Part shown: positions 1-4,893 of the stretch, piece by piece | How the letters are laid out: every line of letters starts with the position of its first letter | How positions within the stretch are numbered: the first letter of the stretch is position 1 | Origin: an uncultured Eubacteriales bacterium | Lineage (GTDB): Bacteria > Bacillota_A > Clostridia > Christensenellales > Aristaeellaceae | NCBI GenBank assembly: GCA_900321945.1 | Contig: ONXY01000155.1 | Span: 1 to 11,723, forward strand | Length of the DNA: 11,723 bases | Direction: 5' to 3' | Notes under the pieces: model-generated | What the model saw: only the letters and a program-made list of their open reading frames with translations | The model's database searches: none | Told to the model about the DNA's origin: nothing | Translations under genes and position numbers: made by a program

Positions 1-708
1 CGCCGGGTCGGACATCATCTTTACATAGAACCAGCCGTCCTCCGGACGGGGAATATACAGCCGCAGTTCCTCCGGTGCGGAGACCGTTCCGGCGCCATAG
101 AGAATCATGAGTCCGGCGCAGCCGGAGATCTGCTCATATTCCATCGCGGGGAATGCTTCTTTCATCTCGTCGGAGACGAAATAGATCTCGTCTCCGTCCC
201 AGTTCTCTCCGGCTTCCTGCCGGCAGGCGTTCAGATCCGCCCGGGTCCGGAAAGACACGTCGCCGATCAGAAGTTTTCCTCCCGGATTCAGAAGCCTGAG
301 CAGTTCACGGATCAGAGACCGCTTCCGGACGTCGTCCAGATGATGCAGCGCGTAGGTCGATACGATAAAGTCGTAGGTCCGCGTCCGCAGATCCGGCGCG
401 AGTCCCTTTGAGAAATCTCCCTGCACCAGAACTGCGTCCGGCATCTTTCCCCGGGCAAGCTCAATCATCCGGGCTGAAAAATCCTGTCCGTATACGGCGC
501 AGCCTTTTTCATAAAGCTTCGCCGTAAGAACGCCGGTTCCGAAACCCAGGTCCAGAACCGCGGCGCCGGGCTTTCCCGTCACGATCCGGAATATACGCCC
601 GAGCACCTCCTTATACCCGGCGAAGGGGTACGTGTTTTCTTCATCCGAAATGCCGACGGCTCTGTCATATCCGTCGGCCCAAAGATCAAAGCCTTTATGA
701 TCCAGCAT
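1..708 (-). CDS. Class I SAM-dependent methyltransferase (C-terminus cut by window edge)
   Basis: This gene reads leftward from an ATG at 708-706 and stays open to base 1, giving 236 codons without a stop. The start is supported by GGAGG 6 nt upstream on the minus strand. It is a soluble Rossmann-fold methyltransferase: motif I is VLDLGFGTG at residues 51-59, followed by YGQDFSARMIELA (acidic loop region binding the SAM ribose), a GDFSKGL motif II-like stretch, and YDFIVSTYALHHLDD, which is the post-motif typical of the Methyltransf_11/25 group. The N-terminus MLDHKGFDLWADGYD is characteristic of a Firmicutes YrrT-like group of small methyltransferases of unknown substrate. No membrane segment or signal peptide is seen, so it is cytoplasmic. 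It is transcribed divergently from the YdcF-family gene. The fold and cofactor are clear; the methyl acceptor cannot be told from sequence. Confidence 0.93.
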   Translation of the reverse strand, partial: MLDHKGFDLWADGYDRAVGISDEENTYPFAGYKEVLGRIFRIVTGKPGAAVLDLGFGTGVLTAKLYEKGCAVYGQDFSARMIELARGKMPDAVLVQGDFSKGLAPDLRTRTYDFIVSTYALHHLDDVRKRSLIRELLRLLNPGGKLLIGDVSFRTRADLNACRQEAGENWDGDEIYFVSDEMKEAFPAMEYEQISGCAGLMILYGAGTVSAPEELRLYIPRPEDGWFYVKMMSDPA

Positions 709-736
709 GAAATCCTCCGGAAGAAAGATTTATAAG

Positions 737-781
737 GCGTGAGACCGTCTGCTCGGCGCGGACGCCGGCCCGCGTTCACGC
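737..781 (-). promoter_or_regulatory. Nested stem-loop in the methyltransferase 5' leader
   Basis: Read on the minus strand, GCGTGA (781-776) pairs with TCACGC (742-737). Nested inside, CGGCG (767-763) pairs with CGCCG (758-754) across a TCCG loop, which fits the stable UNCG tetraloop class. Just downstream comes a U-rich run (TTATAAATCTTTCTT) and then the ribosome binding site. This could be an attenuator or an mRNA-stabilising leader. The outer stem has only 6 bp with long unpaired arms, so the assignment is tentative. Confidence 0.3.
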
Positions 782-838
782 GGCGGCATGAAGGGAGAGC
801 CGTTCCGCACAGGATTCATCCGTACCGTACTGCGCGGA

Positions 839-868
839 AGTATATCATATTTCCGTTCATCCGTCCAA
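839..868 (-). promoter_or_regulatory. Putative sigma-A promoter for the methyltransferase gene
   Basis: On the minus strand there is a TATACT -10 box (844-839) preceded by TG one base upstream (extended -10, TGaTATACT), and a weak TTGGAC -35 (868-863) at an 18-nt spacing. It would give a leader of about 120 nt before the ATG at 708. The extended -10 matches the form seen in the two other promoters proposed in this window. The -35 matches consensus at only 3 of 6 positions. Confidence 0.5.
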
Positions 869-891
869 CGCGGTTCAGATACTCGGATTGA

Positions 892-921
892 TTGAATTCC
901 GCAGACGTTCTGTGATATAAT
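892..921 (+). promoter_or_regulatory. Sigma-A promoter for the YdcF-family gene
   Basis: A perfect TATAAT -10 (916-921) is preceded by TG one base upstream (extended -10) and sits 18 nt from TTGAAT (892-897), which keeps the TTG of the -35 consensus. Transcription would start near 928, leaving a leader of about 107 nt. This is the strongest promoter match in the window. Confidence 0.75.
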
Positions 922-1034
922 ACTTCCCGGAAACAACACGCGGCGCACCCGCCGTCCCGTCTGAAAACAGAAAACGCTTTGGGACGACAGTGCGGTCCCG
1001 CGCGGCGGATTCCGGCGGAGGGAGGAAAAAGGAA

Positions 1035-1910
1035 ATGAGAAGGATTCTGATTCTTGCTCTGATCACGATGGCCGCCATGACGGCAGCGGCCCCTGCGTGT
1101 GCTGAGACGCAGAATGAACCGGCGGCGCGCGGAACGAAGGATATCATTAAAGAACTGACCGTCTATTACGGAAACTACGGAGACGAAGCAGAACAGAAGA
1201 CCCGTGAGCTGCTGAAGGAACTTTACGCCGTTGACCCGGCGGCCGGCGCAAAGTGGGAAAGCATCATGAAACTCTGGAAAACCGTGAACACGGATCTGAC
1301 CATCAACGAAGGCGTTCTTCCCGACGGTCTGCCGGACACGGATGAGCTGTGCCTTGTCGTGCTCGGGTTCCAGCTGAATCCGGACGGCAGTATGAAGGAC
1401 GAGCTTGTTGAAAGACTGAAGGTGGCGAAGGCCGGCGCGGAAAAGTATCCCAACGCCTGTATTGTCTGCACCGGAGGCGGAACCGCCTCCGGGAACGCGT
1501 CCGCGACGGAGGCCGGGAGAATGGCGGAATGGCTGGCCGCGAACGGAGTGGATCCGCATCGGGTGATCGTGGAGGATCATTCCCTGACGACGGCGCAGAA
1601 CGCGGTTTTCACATACCGGATTCTGGCGGAGCGGTTTCCGCGGGTGAGACAGCTGGCAATCATCTCCAGCGATTATCATATCGCGACGGGGACGCTGCTC
1701 TTCGGGGCGGAAGCCATCCTCCGGGCTGAAGAAGCGGGAAAGGAAACGATGACCGTCGTTTCCAACGCCGCGTATCACGCGCCTTCCGGAAAACTGTCAG
1801 CCATGTTCCAGGCAGGCGCGCTGATCGAGCTTTCCGGGGACGCGGAAACGGCGTTCGACATCTATTATGAAAACTATGATATTCACGAGCTGCCGCCGCT
1901 TTCCGATTGA
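1035..1910 (+). CDS. Exported YdcF/DUF218-family protein
   Basis: This encodes a 291-residue protein of the YdcF/SanA/ElyC (DUF218) superfamily. The start at 1035 is preferred because GGAGG at 1021-1025 lies at a good distance and a classic signal peptide follows (MRRILILALI..., hydrophobic to about residue 20, likely cleaved after ACA at 21-23). An in-frame ATG at 990 would put a charged 15-residue tail in front of the signal. The family domain spans about 104-245 and shows LCLVVLGFQLN (first strand), CTGGGTASGNASATEAG (glycine-rich loop), VIVEDHSLTTAQNAVF and IISSDYHIATGTLLF, the usual family landmarks. Members are linked to envelope integrity or SAM binding, but their reaction is not settled. 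Residues 24-100 form an extra, mostly helical region with no family I recognise. The protein is probably secreted or wall-associated. Cys22 is not in a convincing lipobox. Confidence 0.9.
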   Translation: MRRILILALITMAAMTAAAPACAETQNEPAARGTKDIIKELTVYYGNYGDEAEQKTRELLKELYAVDPAAGAKWESIMKLWKTVNTDLTINEGVLPDGLPDTDELCLVVLGFQLNPDGSMKDELVERLKVAKAGAEKYPNACIVCTGGGTASGNASATEAGRMAEWLAANGVDPHRVIVEDHSLTTAQNAVFTYRILAERFPRVRQLAIISSDYHIATGTLLFGAEAILRAEEAGKETMTVVSNAAYHAPSGKLSAMFQAGALIELSGDAETAFDIYYENYDIHELPPLSD

Positions 1911-1934
1911 GCCGGAAAAAAGCCGGAAAAAAAA

Positions 1935-1957
1935 CGAAAAACGGTTTTCGCATTTTT
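1935..1957 (+). terminator. Weak intrinsic terminator after the YdcF-family gene
   Basis: CGAAAA (1935-1940) pairs with TTTTCG (1945-1950) around an ACGG loop, with an A-run upstream and CATTTTT downstream. The A-run and T-run can also pair to lengthen the stem. The position 25 nt after the stop fits a terminator, but the stem is AT-rich and weak. Confidence 0.5.
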
Positions 1958-1963
1958 ACTGCC

Positions 1964-2013
1964 ACGGAGCGCTCTGCTCCGTATTTACATGTGATGAGAG
2001 CGATAAACGCTCC
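1964..2013 (+). repeat. Overlapping inverted repeats in the leader of the 175-residue protein gene
   Basis: ACGGAGC (1964-1970) pairs perfectly with GCTCCGT (1976-1982) over a 5-nt loop, and GAGCG (1998-2002) pairs with CGCTC (2008-2012) over ATAAA. GGAGCG (1966-1971) can instead pair with CGCTCC (2008-2013), so the two local hairpins and one long-range stem are mutually exclusive. This may be a terminator remnant, an operator or a switchable leader; no clear promoter is visible between here and the gene. Confidence 0.4.
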
Positions 2014-2060
2014 GGGATGAAAGAAACCGCCGCGGCGGAATGATGAAGGAGGAAACCCCA

Positions 2061-2588
2061 ATGAAGAAACTGATCGCAATCGTTACGACCCTGTGCCTGA
2101 TGCTGTCCGCAGCGGCTTTCGCGGAAGGAAACACGGGATTCACCGTCCGGGAAGGAATCACTTTCGGGATGACCGAGAACGAACTGACCGCCGCGCTCGG
2201 CGATACCTGGTTTGAGCTGGACGTAGAGCGTACCCGCGGCGCAACTTTCAACGAGGTGGAAACCGAGCATGTGACCGTGAACGGCCTGCGGGCGGACGTC
2301 CGGTACCTCTTCTTCAACGACCGGCTGGCCGCCGTCAACGTGGATTTTGACGAGCACATCAACGCCTATGATCAGGTCAGGACTCTGCTGACCGGGACGT
2401 ACGGCGAGCCCTCCGCCGTGGATCCGGCCCTGCTGGGCAACGGTGTCTACGCCGTGGACGACGACGGAAGAATCGAAGGCCGGACGGAATGCTGGGTCTC
2501 CGACGACGTAATGATCATCCTCGAGAGGGACCGGGACGGCGACGCGGACGTTCATCTGATCGACCTGACGGCGGAGTACATCCACTGA
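2061..2588 (+). CDS. Small exported protein of unknown function
   Basis: The 175-residue product begins at an ATG 8 nt after GGAGG (2048-2052). The in-frame ATG at 2040 lies upstream of this ribosome binding site and would spoil the signal peptide. The N-terminus MKKLIAIVTTLCLMLSAAAFA is a clear Sec signal peptide, cleaved after AFA. The mature protein is acidic. Its first segment, FTVREGITFGMTENELTAALG (about residues 26-46), has the strand-then-GMT-helix pattern seen in BamE/OmlA-type and beta-lactamase-inhibitor-like (BLIP) folds, followed by alternating beta strands and a helix (INAYDQVRTLLTGTYGEPS). That fold match is inference from pattern only. No catalytic motif is visible. It sits between two hairpins and may be transcribed alone or by read-through from the YdcF-family gene. 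Confidence 0.85.
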   Translation: MKKLIAIVTTLCLMLSAAAFAEGNTGFTVREGITFGMTENELTAALGDTWFELDVERTRGATFNEVETEHVTVNGLRADVRYLFFNDRLAAVNVDFDEHINAYDQVRTLLTGTYGEPSAVDPALLGNGVYAVDDDGRIEGRTECWVSDDVMIILERDRDGDADVHLIDLTAEYIH

Positions 2589-2616
2589 TCCCGGAAACCG
2601 ACGCATCATGAAGCGG

Positions 2617-2661
2617 AAACCGCGCCGCCTCTGCAGACGACTGCAGGGGCGGCGGTTTCTG
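2617..2661 (+). terminator. Strong hairpin, probable intrinsic terminator
   Basis: CTGCAG (2631-2636) pairs with CTGCAG (2641-2646) around an ACGA loop. The stem continues through GCCGCC against GGCGGC, and after a two-base bulge AAACC (2617-2621) pairs with GGTTT (2654-2658), giving roughly 18 pairs. It starts 28 nt after the stop of the 175-residue protein gene. The downstream T-run (TTTCT) is short, so termination may be partial and allow read-through into the next gene, whose leader shows no clear promoter. Confidence 0.65.
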
Positions 2662-2693
2662 TGAGACAGAAAAAGACAGGAAGGTGAGCAAGA

Positions 2694-3989
2694 ATGAAGA
2701 AACTTTTGGGACTGCTGACTGTGCTGGCGCTGATCCTGACGGCGGCCGCGGTTGTCGGCGAAGGAGCCGAGGACGCGCGGATCACGGGAAAGTTTGAGGA
2801 CGGCGCCTATGTGCTGACCGTAAAAACGGATCCGGACGACGCCGGGGAATGGCGGGCGGACGAGATGGCACAGGACGACACCGTGGTGAAGCTCGCGTAC
2901 TCCGGCCTGGAGAACGGCGTTTTCACAGCCCGCTACGAGCCGGCGGGGGACGGGGAAATCTGCCTGAACCTCCGGCATTTCAACGCGCATGACTGCTGCG
3001 ACATGCTGCATTCCTTCGTCCTGCTGGTGAAGGACGGAAAAGCGCAGGAGGTGACGGGCGGTTCCTGGACCGTCTCGCCGGACGAAGGAGAACTGGATCC
3101 GCTTTTCTCCGGGGAATGGCAGGAGAAGGATACGCAGTTCACGGTGCTGGACGTCATGAAGAAAGCCGGGGACGGCTGGGACGTTGAAATCATTTCCCCG
3201 ATGTCCCACGGCGCGTGGGTGATCCGGGCATCGGCGTACTACGACTGCGACTACGACGGCTTTATCTATACCGACGGGGTAAAATACGATCTGGTTCCGG
3301 AAGGAACGCCGAAGGAAACGGGGACGGGCCTCAGCGGAATCCTGCGGTTTACCGGAACCGGGGAAGACGCGCTGCTGACCTGGTGCGACTGGGAATCCGG
3401 AAGCGAAGAGACCGTGTTTGAGAGAGCGCCCGAACTGCCGGCGGACGGCGGCTCCTCTGAAGGAGCGGCAGCGGAAGCGCTGCCGGCATACGGCTATACC
3501 GGAGACGACCCGCTTGAAGGAGCAGTCGCGGAAGCACTGGCGGCCGGGGAATACGCGGAGCGGTTCCTGACGGAGCCCGGATACGCGTCGATCCCGTGCC
3601 CGATCATCCACAGGACGGAGACGACCGACGAAACGCACGCGAAGGTTTACGGCACATTCTGGGTCCTGAACTACGTGAAGAGCGGAGACACGCTGAAGTG
3701 CATCTCCGGCGGGGAGTATCCCGGGATCGCGCTGCTGGAAAAGAACGGCGGCGAATGGCGGATGACGTCGCTGGAGGAAGCCGGGGACGGCGAAGACTAT
3801 ACGGCGGATATCCGGCGCTTCGCGGGCGGCGACAGGGAACTGGAGGAGAAGTATTTCGCCGCGGCGGATCTGCTGGAGAAATCCAATCAGGAAATCCGCA
3901 CGCGGTTTGTCCGGGCGTACGCCGAGGCCAACGGACTGGCCGTGACCGCGTATCAGGATTACGGCTGGGATCCGGTCCCGCTGAAATAA
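2694..3989 (+). CDS. Exported two-domain protein of unknown function
   Basis: The 431-residue product starts at an ATG preceded by an AGGAAGGTGAG ribosome binding site (about 2679-2689). MKKLLGLLTVLALILTAAAVVG is a signal peptide, so it is exported. Two regions are separated by a low-complexity Ala/Glu/Gly linker at about 248-266. The first (about 30-245) is beta-rich, ends with a module opening FSGEWQEKDTQFTV and closing TVFERA, and carries a Cys-Cys pair at 101-102. The second (about 267-431) contains VYGTFWVLNYVKSGDTL, a CISGGEYPG turn and a closing AYQDYGWDPVPL. I recognise this second pattern as one recurring in secreted proteins of gut Clostridia, without an assigned function. No hydrolase or wall-anchor motif is seen. 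A cell-surface or secreted accessory role is inference. It is followed by a small hairpin and then a good terminator, so it ends the first block. Confidence 0.88.
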   Translation: MKKLLGLLTVLALILTAAAVVGEGAEDARITGKFEDGAYVLTVKTDPDDAGEWRADEMAQDDTVVKLAYSGLENGVFTARYEPAGDGEICLNLRHFNAHDCCDMLHSFVLLVKDGKAQEVTGGSWTVSPDEGELDPLFSGEWQEKDTQFTVLDVMKKAGDGWDVEIISPMSHGAWVIRASAYYDCDYDGFIYTDGVKYDLVPEGTPKETGTGLSGILRFTGTGEDALLTWCDWESGSEETVFERAPELPADGGSSEGAAAEALPAYGYTGDDPLEGAVAEALAAGEYAERFLTEPGYASIPCPIIHRTETTDETHAKVYGTFWVLNYVKSGDTLKCISGGEYPGIALLEKNGGEWRMTSLEEAGDGEDYTADIRRFAGGDRELEEKYFAAADLLEKSNQEIRTRFVRAYAEANGLAVTAYQDYGWDPVPLK

Positions 3990-3992
3990 GCC

Positions 3993-4007
3993 GAGGACAG
4001 TTTCCTC
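3993..4007 (+). repeat. Small hairpin just after the 431-residue protein gene
   Basis: GAGGA (3993-3997) pairs with TCCTC (4003-4007) over a 5-nt loop, four bases after the stop codon. No T-run follows directly (AGCGCTCTTTATT), so it is more likely an mRNA 3' end element than a terminator by itself. Confidence 0.3.
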
Positions 4008-4058
4008 AGCGCTCTTTATTCGGAATCAGAAGGGGCACGGGGGGAAAAAACGATCAAT

Positions 4059-4100
4059 ACAGAACAGGCTGCAGACTGCGGTCTGTTCTGTTTCTTTTCT
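4059..4100 (+). terminator. Intrinsic terminator ahead of the ABC operon
   Basis: ACAGAACAG (4059-4067) pairs perfectly with CTGTTCTGT (4083-4091), followed by the T-rich run TTCTTTTCT. The 15-nt apical region can form further pairs (CAGAC with GTCTG as an alternative). An A-run lies upstream (4045-4050). It separates the secreted-protein block from the ABC operon. Confidence 0.8.
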
Positions 4101-4118
4101 GAAAAACAGGTGAAAAGG

Positions 4119-4148
4119 ATGCAACGGAAGGGAAAAAAGTGATACAAT
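4119..4148 (+). promoter_or_regulatory. Sigma-A promoter of the ABC/carboxypeptidase operon
   Basis: The -10 box TACAAT (4143-4148) is preceded by TG one base upstream (extended -10, TGaTACAAT), with a poor -35 candidate ATGCAA (4119-4124) at 18 nt. It lies directly downstream of the terminator and about 40 nt before the GTG start of the ATPase. The weak -35 with an extended -10 suggests either a modest constitutive promoter or one helped by an activator; no operator could be identified. Confidence 0.6.
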
Positions 4149-4191
4149 AAGAACAGAAAGTATTCCTTATCCCCGGGAAAGGAGGCGGAGT

Positions 4192-4893
4192 GTGAGCTAC
4201 ATCATCTTCGACAACGTCTGCAAGACATACGGTACGGGCGATCAGGCCGTGCACGCGGCGGACCACGTCTCCTTTGAGATCGGGAAAGGGGAGCTTTGCG
4301 TCGTGCTGGGACCCAGCGGGGCCGGGAAAACCACGGTGCTGAATCTGCTGGGCGGGATGGACAAGGCCACCTCCGGAACCATTCTGGTCGACGGAAAGGA
4401 GATTACGGGACTCTCCGCGAGCCAGCTGACCGAATACCGCAGGCTGGATGTGGGCTTCGTTTTCCAGTTCTACAACCTGATGCCGAACCTGACGGCTCTT
4501 GAAAATGTGGAGCTGGCCCGGCAGGTTTCCCCGAAGGCGCTTGATCCCCGGGAAGTGCTCCGGCAGGTCGGCCTGGCCGACAGAATGAACAATTTCCCCG
4601 CCCAGCTGTCCGGCGGCGAGCAGCAGCGGGTTTCCATCGCCCGGGCGCTGTGCAAGAATCCGGCGCTGCTGCTGTGCGACGAGCCCACAGGGGCTTTGGA
4701 TTCCAGAACCGGCGAACAGGTGCTGGCGCTGCTGACCGAGCTGAGCCGGACCTATCAGACCACGGTCGTCATCATCACCCACAACGCATCCATCGCCCGG
4801 CTGGGAAGCCGGGTCATCCGCCTGCGCAGCGGCGCCGTGGCGGAAATCACGGTGAACGAGCATCCCGCCAAAGTGGAGGACATCACATGGTAA
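4192..4893 (+). CDS. ABC transporter ATP-binding protein, MacB/LolD type
   Basis: This is a 233-residue nucleotide-binding subunit with every ABC motif intact: Walker A GPSGAGKT (40-47), Q-loop glutamine 92 in [18 protein letters not shown], signature LSGGEQ (139-144), Walker B LLLCDEP (159-165) with catalytic Glu164, D-loop ALD (168-170) and switch His197 in IITHN. The length and the FYNLMPxLTALENVxL wording place it in the MacB/LolD/FtsE group, which powers FtsX-fold permeases by mechanotransmission as a cytoplasmic dimer. The start is a GTG, 6 nt after GGAGG (4181-4185). It is the first gene of the operon, and its last codons overlap the start of the permease, so the two are probably translationally coupled. 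The exported substrate is unknown. Confidence 0.97.
   Translation: MSYIIFDNVCKTYGTGDQAVHAADHVSFEIGKGELCVVLGPSGAGKTTVLNLLGGMDKATSGTILVDGKEITGLSASQLTEYRRLDVGFVFQFYNLMPNLTALENVELARQVSPKALDPREVLRQVGLADRMNNFPAQLSGGEQQRVSIARALCKNPALLLCDEPTGALDSRTGEQVLALLTELSRTYQTTVVIITHNASIARLGSRVIRLRSGAVAEITVNEHPAKVEDITW
4874..4893 (+). promoter_or_regulatory. Overlapping stop/start with internal ribosome binding site
   Basis: The permease ATG at 4887 overlaps the ATPase stop TAA (4891-4893) in ATGGTAA, and GTGGAGG at 4874-4880 inside the ATPase gene serves as its ribosome binding site. This fixes the permease start and implies translational coupling, which suits subunits made in fixed ratio. Confidence 0.8.

Larger units (their letters stand above)
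709..1034. other. Divergent intergenic region
   Basis: This is a 326-base gene-free stretch between the minus-strand methyltransferase and the plus-strand YdcF-family gene. It holds one promoter-like element for each direction (839-868 minus, 892-921 plus), a nested inverted repeat in the methyltransferase leader (737-781), and a 5-bp hairpin in the YdcF-gene leader (GGGAC 981-985 with GTCCC 995-999). Open frames crossing it have no ribosome binding site and no recognisable protein character. Confidence 0.7.

Noticed and set aside
990..1034. Upstream ATG extension of the YdcF-family gene
   Set aside because: The extra 15 residues are charged, have no ribosome binding site, and would bury the signal peptide and the GGAGG that serves the ATG at 1035.
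816..1778. Minus-strand 320-codon frame opposite the YdcF-family gene
   Set aside because: It is antisense to a recognisable DUF218 domain, crosses both promoters, and shows no protein family features.
1956..3638. Long minus-strand open frame (560 codons) opposite the two exported-protein genes
   Set aside because: It is antisense to two genes with good ribosome binding sites and signal peptides. Its product is Arg/Phe/Gly-rich low-complexity sequence with no recognisable domain, as expected from the complement of GC-rich coding DNA.
4650..4886. Upstream extension of the permease into the ATPase gene
   Set aside because: It is an out-of-frame reading of the ATPase Walker B region; the overlap start at 4887 has a good ribosome binding site and a normal family N-terminus.
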